This document shows, one piece after another, positions 35,451-43,547 of a stretch of 64,000 bases of DNA. Origin of the DNA: Nocardia asteroides. GTDB lineage: Bacteria; Actinomycetota; Actinomycetes; Mycobacteriales; Mycobacteriaceae. Under the pieces are notes generated by a model. That model saw only the letters and a program-made list of their open reading frames with translations. It was not told where the DNA came from and searched no databases. Numbering within the stretch: the first letter of the stretch is position 1; each line of letters begins with the position of its first letter. The stretch covers positions 558,001 through 622,000 of the forward strand of contig NZ_CP089214.1 of NCBI RefSeq assembly GCF_021183625.1, written 5' to 3'. The position numbers were made by a program, and so were the translations under genes.

Positions 35451-35587
35451 CCCGGTATCCGTTCCTGATTCGACAAGCGGACGGACAGGCCCCCCGACGG
35501 GCCGTATGTCACCAGGCACGTCGGGATCCGAGGGGTTGGTGTTACGGGTGGTTCTCGGACGACCTTCCGTCACCCCGGTCACACCCG

Positions 35588-35612
35588 TATAGTCGAACTC
35601 GGTTATTCGACT
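35588..35612. promoter_or_regulatory. promoter -10 and inverted repeat upstream of padR
   Basis: TATAGT at 35588-35593 looks like a -10 element, overlapped by the inverted repeat AGTCGAA-N8-TTCGACT at 35591-35612. The padR start is 18 bases downstream, so the repeat is well placed as an autorepression operator. Confidence 0.55.
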
Positions 35613-35630
35613 TCGACCGAAGGGCAGTGG

Positions 35631-36212
35631 ATGCCGCCCCGTGCCGCCCGCACCCCGCTCACCCTCGCGGTGCTGAGCCTGCTCGCCGAGTGCCCGCGGC
35701 ACCCGTACGAGATGCAGGCGCTGATCCGGCAGCGCCACGTCGGCGACGTGGTGCGGCTGCGCGGCGGCTCGCTCTACGACGCCATCGCCCGCCTCGACGG
35801 CATCGGACTGATCGAGGCGGTGGGCTCGGATCGCAACGGCGCCCGCCCGGAGCGCACCGTCTACGCCATCACCGCGGCGGGCCGGGTGCAGCTCACCGAG
35901 CAGCTGCGCGAGTACCTGGCCGAGCAGGCGGAGGAGTTCCCGGTGTTCCCGGCCGGGCTCGCGCACGCCCCGCACCTGTCCGCCGCCGAGGTGGTGGCGC
36001 TGCTGCGCCGCCGGGCGGCGGCGCTCACCACCCGGATCGCGGATGTCGACGCCGATCTGGGGGTGGCAACGGCCGCCGCGGTCCCGCGCGCGGTGCTGCT
36101 CGAAGCCGAGTACGCCCAGGCCGTGCGCCGCGCCGAACTGGCGTGGCTGGACGGCATCGTCACCGAATTGGAGTCGGGCGTGCTCGCCTGGCCGGAGCTG
36201 GAGGAAGAATGA
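35631..36212 (+). CDS. PadR family transcriptional regulator
   Basis: A 193-residue winged-helix repressor with the PadR N-terminal domain (LTLAVLSLLAECPRHPYEMQ near residue 10, GGSLYDAIARLDGIGLIEAV near 44) and a long helical C-terminal dimerisation region typical of the larger subgroup. It overlaps the next gene, a Ddn-like oxidoreductase, by ATGA, so the two are one operon. An inverted repeat just upstream supports autoregulation. Inducer unknown. Confidence 0.92.
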   Translation: MPPRAARTPLTLAVLSLLAECPRHPYEMQALIRQRHVGDVVRLRGGSLYDAIARLDGIGLIEAVGSDRNGARPERTVYAITAAGRVQLTEQLREYLAEQAEEFPVFPAGLAHAPHLSAAEVVALLRRRAAALTTRIADVDADLGVATAAAVPRAVLLEAEYAQAVRRAELAWLDGIVTELESGVLAWPELEEE

Positions 36213-36649
36213 ATCAGGTCGCGCTGCCCCGCAAGGTGCGGTTCTTCAACGTCGTCGTCAAGGGGTTGCAGCGGGTGGGCATCGCGCTGGGCCCGGTCAC
36301 CGTGCTGACGGTGCGGGGCCGCAAGAGCGGGCAGCCGCGAAGCACCCCGGTGACCCCGTTCCTGGTGGACGGCGCCGAGTACGTGCTGAGCGGCATCCCC
36401 GGCTCGGCGTGGGCGCACAACGTGCGCGCCGCGGAGACCGTCGAGCTGCGCAGCGGGCGGCGCAGCCGCACCGCGCGCATGGTGGAGGTGCCGGTCGCCG
36501 AGCGCGGGCCGATCCTGCGCGCCTTCGCCGAGCAGGTGCCGCGCGGGGTGGCGATGATGCTGGACGCCGGGGTGGTGCGGACCGGCTCGGCCGATGAACT
36601 GGCGGCCGCCGCCGACCGGCTCGCCCCCTTCCGCATCGACCCGGCCTGA
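36209..36649 (+). CDS. F420-dependent nitroreductase (Ddn-like) family protein
   Basis: A 146-residue split beta-barrel flavin/deazaflavin oxidoreductase of the Ddn family: VLTVRGRKSGQPRSTPVTPF near residues 33-52, VLSGIPGSAWAHNVRAA near 60-76 and RMVEVPVAERGPILRAF near the end. Members use reduced F420 on quinones, nitroaromatics or enones; Ddn itself activates pretomanid. The exact substrate is unknown. The gene is translated from an ATGA overlap with padR, which probably controls it. Confidence 0.85.
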   Translation: MNQVALPRKVRFFNVVVKGLQRVGIALGPVTVLTVRGRKSGQPRSTPVTPFLVDGAEYVLSGIPGSAWAHNVRAAETVELRSGRRSRTARMVEVPVAERGPILRAFAEQVPRGVAMMLDAGVVRTGSADELAAAADRLAPFRIDPA

Positions 36650-36662
36650 AAGGCGCTGCGGC

Positions 36663-36947
36663 TCAGTCGAAGACGACCGGGCGCAGCCGTCCGGTGTACT
36701 CCCCCGCGCGGTGCAGCGCGTCCGCGGCGGCGGCCAGTTCGATGGCCGCCTCCTCGAGCACCTCGCGGGCGCCGGCGACGCAGTAGCCGGGGGTCATCAG
36801 CGCGCCGATGCCCGGGGTGTCGAGCAGCACGCCCTGCTCGGGCAGGGCCAGGTAGCCCGCGGCCAGCTCGGCCACCCCGGCGCGCAGCGCCTCCAGCTCG
36901 GCCGCGAGCCGCGCGCGCCTGGTCTCCAACTCGATCGGGTCGCTCAT
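36663..36947 (-). CDS. hypothetical protein
   Basis: A 94-residue acidic, mainly helical protein: a coiled-coil-like start (LETRRARLAAELEALRAGVAELA) followed by a short loop (TPGIGALMTPGYCVAGA) and a second helix. No known domain. It begins 4 bases after the HxlR stop on the same strand and is likely its operon partner. Confidence 0.55.
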   Translation of the reverse strand: MSDPIELETRRARLAAELEALRAGVAELAAGYLALPEQGVLLDTPGIGALMTPGYCVAGAREVLEEAAIELAAAADALHRAGEYTGRLRPVVFD

Positions 36948-36951
36948 CGGC

Positions 36952-37350
36952 TCAGTCTGCCGCGCGGCGGCGCCGCCCGGGGCCGCGTTCGCGCTGCGCG
37001 AAATCGTAGGCGCCGCGGGCCCGCTCGACGGCGGCCAGATTCGGCGACCACTCGGCCAGCGCGGCGAACAGCGGCGCGAGACTCGTTCCCAGCGCGGTGA
37101 TCTCGTACACCACCCGGGGCGGCACCTCGGCGAAGTACGTGCGCGAGATCAAACCGTCGCGCTCCAGGTGCCGGAGCCGCTCGGTGAGCACCTTCGGGGT
37201 GATGCTGCCGATGCGCTGCTGCAACTCCACGAAGCGGTGCGGGCCGTACTCGTGCAGTGACCAGAGGATGGGCGTGGTCCACCGGGAGAAGACCACGTCG
37301 ACGACCGGCGCGATCGGGCAGGCCAGTTCGGGCGACGAATTCTGCTGCAT
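36952..37350 (-). CDS. HxlR family transcriptional regulator
   Basis: A 132-residue winged-helix regulator of the HxlR type: cysteine near the start (ELACPIAPVVDVVFSRW), HTH core GPHRFVELQQRIGSITPKVL near residue 37 and wing RTYFAEVPPRVVYEITALG near 70. The single cysteine in the CPI motif is the usual redox or electrophile sensor of the family. It is divergent from an NAD(P)-binding protein gene with an inverted repeat between, so it most likely represses both directions. Confidence 0.92.
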   Translation of the reverse strand: MQQNSSPELACPIAPVVDVVFSRWTTPILWSLHEYGPHRFVELQQRIGSITPKVLTERLRHLERDGLISRTYFAEVPPRVVYEITALGTSLAPLFAALAEWSPNLAAVERARGAYDFAQRERGPGRRRRAAD

Positions 37351-37374
37351 GGCCGATACTTTCGTCTAGGTACC

Positions 37375-37393
37375 TACTATCTCCAGGATAGTA
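37375..37393. promoter_or_regulatory. inverted-repeat operator candidate for HxlR
   Basis: TACTATC-N5-GATAGTA at 37375-37393, flanked by GGTACC on the left, lies in the 76-base gap between the divergent hxlR-like gene and the NAD(P)-binding protein gene. Symmetry, spacing and position suit a winged-helix dimer. Confidence 0.65.
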
Positions 37394-37426
37394 CCGTCCT
37401 CTCGACCCCGAACGAGAGGAACGACC

Positions 37427-38245
37427 ATGATCGTGGTGACCGGAGCGACTGGCAACGTGGGAGCCCCGCTGGTGCGCGCGCTGACGACGGCGGGCGCGCG
37501 GGTGACGGGGGTGTCCCGCGGCGCACCCGCCGACCCCGTCCCCGGCGTGACCTACCGGCAGGCCGATCTCATCGACCCGGAATCCCTGCCGCTCGACGGC
37601 GCGACGGGGCTCTTCCTGCTCACCGCCGCCGACTTCCTGGCGAGCGGCACCGGGCTCACCCGCACCCTGGAGCGCGCCGCGGCGGCCGGGGCGCGCCGAG
37701 TGGTGCTGCTCTCCTCGCAGGGCGTGCGCACCGGGAGGCATCCGGCGCAGCTGGAGGCGGAGGTGTTCGCCTCCGGGCTGGAGTGGACCGTGCTGCGCCC
37801 CGGCGGCTTCGCCTCCAACGCACTGCAGTGGGCCGAGTCGGTGCGCGCGCACCGGACCGTCGCCGCGCCGTTCGCGGATGTCGCGCTGCCCGTCGTCGAC
37901 CCCGGCGACATCGCCGCCATGGCCGCCGCGGCACTGCTGACCGACGGCCACGCCGGGCAGCGCTACGAACTGACCGGACCGGCCGCGATCACCCCGCGCG
38001 AGCAGGCGGCCGCGCTCGCCGCCGCACTGGGCGAGCCGCTCCGGTTCCTCGAGCTCACCCGCGCGGAGGCGGCCGGGCAGCTGAGCGCCTTCATGCCCGC
38101 CCCGGTGGCCGAGGCGACGCTGGACATCCTGGGCAGCCCGACACCGGAGGAGCAGCGCGTGAACCCCGATATCGAGCGAGTGCTCGGCCGCCCGGCCGCC
38201 TCCTTGGCCGAGTGGGCGGCCCGGAGCACCGCCGCCTTCCGCTGA
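37427..38245 (+). CDS. NmrA-like NAD(P)-binding oxidoreductase
   Basis: A 272-residue atypical short-chain reductase of the NmrA/SDR-a5 type: VVTGATGNVGAPLVRAL at the N-terminus, RRVVLLSSQGVRT near residue 87, WTVLRPGGFASN near 121 and LPVVDPGDIAAMA near 152. Divergent HxlR genes usually control quinone or electrophile reductases of this kind (QorR-like units); that role is inferred from context. The GAGAGGAACGACC before the ATG is a good ribosome site. Confidence 0.9.
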   Translation: MIVVTGATGNVGAPLVRALTTAGARVTGVSRGAPADPVPGVTYRQADLIDPESLPLDGATGLFLLTAADFLASGTGLTRTLERAAAAGARRVVLLSSQGVRTGRHPAQLEAEVFASGLEWTVLRPGGFASNALQWAESVRAHRTVAAPFADVALPVVDPGDIAAMAAAALLTDGHAGQRYELTGPAAITPREQAAALAAALGEPLRFLELTRAEAAGQLSAFMPAPVAEATLDILGSPTPEEQRVNPDIERVLGRPAASLAEWAARSTAAFR

Positions 38246-38248
38246 CCC

Positions 38249-38791
38249 TCACTCGATCCGGTGGTCGGTGACCGGTGCGCTCAGGTCGGTGCCGTTCAGC
38301 GCGATGTAGAGCACGTCCTCGGTCACCGACACGCTCAGCGTGTTGCGCCGCTGCACCAGCCCGGCGGCGGCGTCGACGAACGCGCGGTCGAAGGCGCGGA
38401 TCGGGATCTCCGCCGCCCGGTGCACCTTCTTGCCGGTGAGCTGGGCGAGCACCTTGGCCGGGTCGCGGTGGGTGTAGACGGCGACCCGCTCGGCGAGTTT
38501 GCTGCCCCGGTGCACCCGCTCGGCGTCCGGGGCGCCGACCTCGATCCAGGCGGTGATCCGGCCGGTGTGGTCGCGGGCGAGCACGGCGGGTTCGTCGGTG
38601 GAGGAGACGCCGCCGTCGCTGAACGCGATCCCCTCCCGGTACTCCAGGCAGTAGGCGAGCAGCCGGGTGATCATGAACTCGGCGGTCTCGGAGGGATGCC
38701 GCGCCACGCGCGTCTCCCACTCCTCGTAGACGCCGCGGTCGACATCGGCCAGGTGCACCGCGAAGGTGTGCAGGGTCGCGCTCAGTGCCAT
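38249..38791 (-). CDS. yaeQ: YaeQ family protein
   Basis: A 180-residue YaeQ protein (PD-(D/E)XK-like fold): MALSATLHTFAVHLADVDRG at the start, the YCLEYREGIAFSDGG segment near residue 47 and AWIEVGAPDAERVHRGSK near 80, which keeps the acidic and lysine residues of the fold. E. coli YaeQ suppresses loss of RfaH, but the molecular activity is unknown. Its stop codon is 3 bases from that of the convergent NmrA-like gene. Confidence 0.9.
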   Translation of the reverse strand: MALSATLHTFAVHLADVDRGVYEEWETRVARHPSETAEFMITRLLAYCLEYREGIAFSDGGVSSTDEPAVLARDHTGRITAWIEVGAPDAERVHRGSKLAERVAVYTHRDPAKVLAQLTGKKVHRAAEIPIRAFDRAFVDAAAGLVQRRNTLSVSVTEDVLYIALNGTDLSAPVTDHRIE

Positions 38792-38803
38792 GAACGCAGC
38801 AGC

Positions 38804-38902
38804 CTAGCCGGTGCCGAGCACCTGCTCGCGCACCTCGGTACTCCACTCGACGTATTCGACCCATGCGCCGTCCGGATGCCGGGCGTAGAGGAACGCGCTC
38901 AC
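38804..38902 (-). CDS. possible 32-residue microprotein or gene remnant
   Basis: A short frame from GTG 38902 encodes 32 residues with GAWVEYVEWSTEVREQ near the middle. The aromatic and charged pattern is more protein-like than chance reading of this GC-rich DNA, and codon third positions are G/C-rich. It ends 12 bases upstream of the YaeQ start on the same strand. It could be a leader peptide, a microprotein or the C-terminus of a lost gene. No family recognised. Confidence 0.25.
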   Translation of the reverse strand: MSAFLYARHPDGAWVEYVEWSTEVREQVLGTG

Positions 38903-38942
38903 CCCGGCCGGGCGCGACCCGCTCGCCCCCTGACCTGCGAAA

Positions 38943-38968
38943 CGGCCCCGGCGTGCTCGCCGGGGCCG
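38943..38968. terminator. hairpin terminator after msrA
   Basis: CGGCCCCGGCG at 38943-38953 and CGCCGGGGCCG at 38958-38968 pair perfectly around a 4-base loop, 18 bases beyond the msrA stop codon (minus strand). Confidence 0.8.
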
Positions 38969-38985
38969 CCGCCGTCCTATGCGGA

Positions 38986-39495
38986 TCAGGCGTTCGCGCG
39001 CTTGGGCAGCTTCCAGCCCGGACGCGGGAAGTGGCAGGTGTAGCCGTTGGGGTAGCGGACCAGGTAGTCCTGGTGCTCCGGCTCGGCCTCCCAGAACTCG
39101 CTCGCCTGCGTCACCTCGGTGACGACCTTGCCCGGCCAGAGCCCGGAGGCGTCGACGTCGGCGATGGTGTCGAGCGCGACCTGCTTCTGATCGTCGTCCA
39201 GGTAGAAGATGGCCGACCGGTAGCTGGTGCCGATGTCGTTGCCCTGCCGGTCCTTCGTGGACGGATCGTGGATCTGGAAGAAGAACTCCAGCAGCGCCCG
39301 GTAGTCGGTCTGCTCCGGGTCGTAGACGATCTCCAGCGCCTCGGCGTGGCCCGGGTGGTTGCGGTAGGTGGGGTGGTCGTTGCGGCCGCCGGTGTAGCCG
39401 ACGCGGGTCGACAGCACCCCCGGCTGCTTGCGGACCAGGTCCTCCATGCCCCAGAAGCACCCGCCTGCCAGAATCGCCCTACGCGTGTCGGTCAC
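38986..39495 (-). CDS. msrA: peptide-methionine (S)-S-oxide reductase
   Basis: A 169-residue MsrA that reduces the S epimer of methionine sulfoxide in proteins. The catalytic cysteine is in [10 protein letters not shown] near residue 13; the substrate-site tyrosines and acid follow in VGYTGG and [14 protein letters not shown]. The GTG start overlaps the msrB stop (GTGA), so msrB and msrA form one translationally coupled operon that repairs both sulfoxide epimers, ended by the hairpin at 38943-38968. Confidence 0.95.
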   Translation of the reverse strand: MTDTRRAILAGGCFWGMEDLVRKQPGVLSTRVGYTGGRNDHPTYRNHPGHAEALEIVYDPEQTDYRALLEFFFQIHDPSTKDRQGNDIGTSYRSAIFYLDDDQKQVALDTIADVDASGLWPGKVVTEVTQASEFWEAEPEHQDYLVRYPNGYTCHFPRPGWKLPKRANA

Positions 39496-39947
39496 GCCTC
39501 CTCCTTCGTGAACAGAGCGGTGTACTGCCCGTACCCCTCCGCCTCGAGCCGGTCGAGGTGGACGAAGCGCAGCGCCGCCGAGTTGATGCAGTACCGCAGA
39601 CCGCCCTCGTCGCGAGGGCCGTCGGTGAACAGATGGCCGAGGTGGCTGTCGCCGTGCGCCGAGCGCACCTCGGTGCGGATCATCAGGTGGCTGAAGTCCT
39701 TCTTCTCGACGACGTTGTGCGCGTCGATCGGTCGGGTGAAACTCGGCCACCCGCTCCCGCTCTCGAACTTGTCGACCGAGGCGAACAGCGGCTCACCGGA
39801 GACGACGTCCACGTAGAGCCCGGGTTCGTGGTTGTCCCAGTACTCGCCGGTGAACGCACGCTCGGTGCCGTTCTCCTGGGTCACACGGTACTGCTCCGGC
39901 GAGAGCGCCGACAGTGCCGCGGGGTTGCGGTTGTACTCCTGTGCCAC
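39492..39947 (-). CDS. msrB: peptide-methionine (R)-S-oxide reductase, zinc-less type
   Basis: A 151-residue MsrB that reduces methionine-R-sulfoxide. The SGSGWPSF substrate motif is near residue 65 and the catalytic cysteine is in [11 protein letters not shown] near residue 120. Neither of the two CxxC zinc pairs of the metal-binding subgroup is there: the equivalents read [13 protein letters not shown] and [16 protein letters not shown] 39947 is preferred because AGGAGGT lies directly upstream on this strand. Confidence 0.95.
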   Translation of the reverse strand: MAQEYNRNPAALSALSPEQYRVTQENGTERAFTGEYWDNHEPGLYVDVVSGEPLFASVDKFESGSGWPSFTRPIDAHNVVEKKDFSHLMIRTEVRSAHGDSHLGHLFTDGPRDEGGLRYCINSAALRFVHLDRLEAEGYGQYTALFTKEEA

Positions 39948-40137
39948 ACGACCTCCTCGTTCAGGCTCCCCGTACAACCGCGGAGCGGCCGGGAAAAGTC
40001 CCGTCGGTCCCGTTCGGCGCGCACGCGGCTACTGTGGCTGGGGTGACTGCGCCGACACCGTGCCCCCACCCCGGAGAAACCGCGCTGAACTGGTCATTTC
40101 GGACACGGCGGTGCGGTATCGGGGCCGCGCGCGGCGC

Positions 40138-40821
40138 GTGAGCGGGGCGGCGGGCAGGCTCCGGGTGCTGGCGAATCCGGGTGTCGCGGTGTCGATCGCC
40201 CGGTTCCACCTGCGGCCGCTGCGCCGCCTGGCGCAGGCGGCGGGGGGCGCGGGGCTCGCACTCGACGCCACCGAGGTCGCGCCGTGCGGCAGCACCGTGC
40301 ACGTGCGGCCGCCGCGGCTCACCGACGCGCCCGCCTGGCGCCGGGCGCGGCTGCGCAACCGGGAGGCGATCGAGCCGTACTGGGTGAGCACCGGCCGCGG
40401 CTGGGGCTCCCAGCACACCGACCGCGCCTGGACCGGACACTGGCTGGCCGCGCGCTGGGGTGCTCGGCTCGGCACCCTGCTGAGCGTGGTGATCGAGGTC
40501 GACGGGCGGTTCGCCGGGCAGTGCGAACTGCGGGTCGAGGAGCACGACCGGCGCGGCGAGGCCGGGATCTGGATGGATGCCGGGCTGGCCGAGCCGGGCA
40601 CCGCGCTGGTCGCGGGGCGGCTGGTGCTCGCCTACGCGTTCGGCCCGCTCGGGCTGGTCCGGGTGGCGGCGCCGGTGAGCGTGCAGAACGAGCGCGCGGC
40701 GCGGTTCGCGGCCCGGCTCGGGCTCGTCCGCGAGGGAACCATGGCCGGCTACCTGACCGTCGGCGGGCAGCGCCGCGACCACGACCTGTGGGCCGTCACC
40801 GTGGACAACTGGCGCCCGTAA
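40138..40821 (+). CDS. GNAT acetyltransferase, RimJ-like
   Basis: About 227 residues; the start is uncertain (GTG 40138, with another in-frame GTG at 40111). The protein is close to RimJ-type N-acetyltransferases found in mycolata: an N-terminal VHVRPPRLTDAPAWRRARLR, a middle EAGIWMDAGLAEPGTALVAG and the acetyl-CoA-side motif VQNERAARFAARLGLVREGT. The expected reaction is transfer of acetyl to a protein N-terminus or small amine. It is followed 41 bases later by a second, unrelated GNAT gene. Confidence 0.8.
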   Translation: MSGAAGRLRVLANPGVAVSIARFHLRPLRRLAQAAGGAGLALDATEVAPCGSTVHVRPPRLTDAPAWRRARLRNREAIEPYWVSTGRGWGSQHTDRAWTGHWLAARWGARLGTLLSVVIEVDGRFAGQCELRVEEHDRRGEAGIWMDAGLAEPGTALVAGRLVLAYAFGPLGLVRVAAPVSVQNERAARFAARLGLVREGTMAGYLTVGGQRRDHDLWAVTVDNWRP

Positions 40822-40862
40822 ACCCGTGGCGCCCCGCCGATGCCGCTCGCTACCGTCGACCC

Positions 40863-41741
40863 ATGGAGCTGGAGTTCACGCCGGACGCCGCCGCCTTCCG
40901 CACCGCGGCGGGGCGCTACCTCGCCGCCGACCCGGTCCGCAGCACGGTGGTGACCACGCTCGCCGACCGTCAGGTGGCGCAGCGCGCCGACGGTGTCCCG
41001 CTCCCGGACGACCAGTGGTTCCTGACCGTCCGGAACGGGGCCGGGGTCGTCGGGGCCGCGATGCGCACCGCGACGTTCGGCCGCCGCCCCGCCTACCTGC
41101 TCTCCATGCCCGCCGCCGCCACGCTGGAGCTCGCGCGGGTGCTGCACGCGCGCGGCGAGCGGCTCACCGCCGCCCACGGCGTCCTGCCGGTCGCCGCCGA
41201 CCTGCTCACCGAGCTGGCCCGGCTGGCGGGGCGCGGCACGGTCCGGACCCGGGTGCGGACCCGGCTCTTCGAACTGGGCACCCTCGAACCGCCGCTCGGC
41301 GTCCCCGGCGCGCTGCGGGCCGTGCGGCCGGACGAGGCGGAGCTCGCCGCGAGGTGGCTCCGCGCGTTCAACGCCGATATCGCCGCCGAGTCCGGGCACG
41401 GGCCGGACGAGGAGCGCGGCGAGCCGGTCGCGGACGACATCCGCTACCGGATCGCGAAGGGCAGGCTCTGGTTCTGGGAGCACGCCGGGCAGCCGGTGCA
41501 GCTGACCGGCGTCAATCCCCCGGCCTCCGGCGTAGCCCGGATCGGCCCGGTCTACACCCCGCCCGAGCAGCGCGGTCGCGGCTGGGCCTCGGCCGCCGTC
41601 GCCGAGGCGTCCCGCGTGCTCGCCGCGGGCGGTGCCAGGGTCTGCCTCTTCACCGACCTCGCCAACCCCACCTCGAACAAGATCTACCAGCGCATCGGCT
41701 ACCGGCCGGTGACCGATATGGTCGAGCTGGTCCTGGACTGA
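40863..41741 (+). CDS. GNAT family N-acetyltransferase
   Basis: A 292-residue protein with a C-terminal GNAT domain: RIGPVYTPPEQRGRGWASA near residue 222 (the acetyl-CoA pyrophosphate loop RGRGWA) and LFTDLANPTSNKIYQRIGYR near 260. The N-terminal half is an AAC-like non-catalytic GNAT fold. Substrate unknown. ATG 40863 is 41 bases after the preceding GNAT gene. Confidence 0.88.
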   Translation: MELEFTPDAAAFRTAAGRYLAADPVRSTVVTTLADRQVAQRADGVPLPDDQWFLTVRNGAGVVGAAMRTATFGRRPAYLLSMPAAATLELARVLHARGERLTAAHGVLPVAADLLTELARLAGRGTVRTRVRTRLFELGTLEPPLGVPGALRAVRPDEAELAARWLRAFNADIAAESGHGPDEERGEPVADDIRYRIAKGRLWFWEHAGQPVQLTGVNPPASGVARIGPVYTPPEQRGRGWASAAVAEASRVLAAGGARVCLFTDLANPTSNKIYQRIGYRPVTDMVELVLD

Positions 41742-41766
41742 CGCGGGCCGCGGTCACACTGAACCC

Positions 41767-42684
41767 ATGCGGACGACGGCGTGGGCGCGCGAACTCGGGT
41801 TGCGAATTCCGGTGGTGAATGCCCCGATGGGCGGGGTGGCGGGCGGGCGGCTGGCCGCGGCGGTGCGCGCGGCAGGCGGGCTCGGCATGATCGGCATGGG
41901 CAGCGCGGGTTCGGCGGCGGCGCTGCGGACCGAGCTGGCGCTCGCGGGCGACGGCGTCGGAATCGGCGTCGTGGACTGGGTGCTCCGCGCCGAACCGGAG
42001 CTGCTCGAGCAGGCGCTGGCCGCGCGGCCCTGGCTGCTCTCGGTGAGCTTCGGCACCGACCTGTCCTGGGTGGCCGCGGCCCGCGCGCACGGCATCCGCA
42101 CCGCCACCCAGGTGTACTCCGCCGACGAGGCGAAGCGCGCGCACGACGCCGGAATCGACGTCCTGGTGGCGCGCGGCGCGGCGGGCGGCGGCCACGGGAC
42201 GGCCGCCCCCGAGCTGCGGCCGCTGCTGGACGAGGTGCTCGCCGCCGTCCCGATCCCGGTTCTGGCGGCGGGCGGCATCGCCACCGCGGCCGACTTGGCG
42301 GCGGTCCTGGCCGCCGGGGCATCCGGGGCGTGGATCGGCACCCGCTTCGCGGCCTGCGCCGAATCACTTCTTCCCGAACCCGGCCGGAACGCCCTGATCG
42401 CCGCCACCGCCGACGACACCGTCCTGACCAGTGCCTACGACATCGCGGCCGGTCTCCCCTGGCCCGCCAGGTTCCCGTCCCGGGTGCTGCGCGACCCCGC
42501 CACCGACCGCTGGGCCGGGCACGAGGACGACCTCCGCGGCGACCCGGTGGCCCGCGCCGAACTCCGCTCGCGCGCCGCCGATCCGGCGACCGCGCCGGTG
42601 GACGCGGGGCGTGGCGTCGGGGCGATCACCCGGGTGGAGACCGCCGCCGAGATTCTCGAATCGCTCGGCGCGGCAGCGGAATGA
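41767..42684 (+). CDS. nitronate monooxygenase
   Basis: A 305-residue FMN TIM-barrel enzyme of the nitronate monooxygenase / 2-nitropropane dioxygenase family, which oxidises alkyl nitronates. Landmarks are PVVNAPMGGVAGGRLAAAV near residue 15, LVARGAAGGGHGTAA near 137 (the catalytic-side GGHG), PVLAAGGIATAADLAAVLAAG near 162 and GAWIGTRFAACAES near 185. Its last 56 bases are the left copy of a direct repeat whose right copy is next to the convergent LLM gene. Confidence 0.9.
   Translation: MRTTAWARELGLRIPVVNAPMGGVAGGRLAAAVRAAGGLGMIGMGSAGSAAALRTELALAGDGVGIGVVDWVLRAEPELLEQALAARPWLLSVSFGTDLSWVAAARAHGIRTATQVYSADEAKRAHDAGIDVLVARGAAGGGHGTAAPELRPLLDEVLAAVPIPVLAAGGIATAADLAAVLAAGASGAWIGTRFAACAESLLPEPGRNALIAATADDTVLTSAYDIAAGLPWPARFPSRVLRDPATDRWAGHEDDLRGDPVARAELRSRAADPATAPVDAGRGVGAITRVETAAEILESLGAAAE
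42629..42684 (+). repeat. 56-bp direct repeat, left copy (3' end of nitronate monooxygenase gene)
   Basis: This segment, from CCCGGGTGGAGACC to GCGGAATGA, recurs at 44294-44349 with 54 of 56 bases identical (differences G to A at 42667/44332 and 42672/44337). It includes the stop codon of the monooxygenase gene. The two copies bound a 1.6-kb segment carrying the O-methyltransferase and AraC genes, which indicates insertion with duplication of the gene end. Confidence 0.95.
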
Positions 42685-42849
42685 GCGCCAAGCTGTTCTC
42701 CGCCCAGCAGTCCGGGCGGCTGGGCGGCGCGTCGGCCCGCCGCTCGATCACGGTGTGGCTGACCGTTCTGGTTCCGGCCGTCCCGGCCAGGTCGCTGTCG
42801 GGCTCGCACGCGGCCTGCGCGAGGCCGGGCCGCCGATCTGGGCGCCGGG
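42685..42849. other. short non-coding segment inside the repeat-bounded insertion
   Basis: About 165 bases between the left repeat and the O-methyltransferase stop. One frame overlapping the monooxygenase stop (ATGAGCGCCAAG) reads on for some 60 codons and another has QVAVGLARGLREAGPPIW, which may be debris of one or two former genes. Nothing here can be called a gene with confidence. Confidence 0.3.
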
Positions 42850-43482
42850 TCAGGTGCGCAGCAGCACCTGGTGGTCGTGTCTGGTGCCGAGCGCTTCGGT
42901 CGAGAAGGTCGCGCGGAGATAGCCCGGGGTCTGGTCGCGGAACTCGCTGGCGTCGGCGAAGTCGACGTTGTCGCCGACGATCAGGCTCCCCGGGCGCAGC
43001 GCGGGTTCCAGTTGCCGCAGCAGCGCGAGGTACAGCGATTTCTCTCCGTCGAGGAACAGCAGGTCGACGGAGTCGGCGGGAAGGTCACGCAGGGTCTCGC
43101 GGGCGTCGCCGACGCGGAACTCCACGTGCGAGTCCAACCGCGCCGCGCGCAGATTCGCCCGCGCCCGCGCCACCTTGCCCGGCTCGAGCTCGGTGGTGAC
43201 GACGCGGCCCGCGCCGTTGTCGCGCAGCGCGGCGGCGATGAACAGGGTGGAGACGCCGAACGAGGTCCCGAACTCCACGACCAGGGACGGCCGCCGGCAG
43301 GCGACGAGCAGGTAGAGCAGGCGGCCGAAGTCCGGTGTGACCGGCATGTACGCCTCCCGCATCGCCGCGTAGAAGCCGGGGCTGCCTTCGGTCAGGCGGT
43401 GGCGGGCTCGCACTTCGGGATCGACGCGCAGCGTCTCCGCGTAGAGGGTGTCGAGCAGGTTCTGAATCCGGTCGAGGGGCAT
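42850..43482 (-). CDS. class I SAM-dependent O-methyltransferase-like protein
   Basis: A 210-residue methyltransferase of the catechol-O-methyltransferase-like type: EFGTSFGVSTLFIAAALRD (SAM loop) near residue 71, VVTTELEPGKVARARANL near 94, FRVGDARETLRDLP near 121 and DLLFLDGEKSLYLALL near 139 (metal-site aspartate in the LDGEK position), then GSLIVGDNVDFAD. It is encoded within the segment bounded by 56-bp repeats, divergent from the AraC gene 65 bases away, which is probably its regulator. Acceptor substrate unknown. Confidence 0.88.
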   Translation of the reverse strand: MPLDRIQNLLDTLYAETLRVDPEVRARHRLTEGSPGFYAAMREAYMPVTPDFGRLLYLLVACRRPSLVVEFGTSFGVSTLFIAAALRDNGAGRVVTTELEPGKVARARANLRAARLDSHVEFRVGDARETLRDLPADSVDLLFLDGEKSLYLALLRQLEPALRPGSLIVGDNVDFADASEFRDQTPGYLRATFSTEALGTRHDHQVLLRT

Positions 43483-43547
43483 TGCTCGAGGTTGCCCGCC
43501 GCGGCGCGGTACGCCTTGTACGGTCGCGCCACCGTTAGGCTCGCGAG

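Noticed and set aside
33690..35468. A 592-codon plus-strand frame opposite the cutinase-family gene
   Set aside because: The translation is an Arg/Gly/Val-rich shadow; the minus-strand frame has a signal segment, the GYSEG elbow and good codon use.
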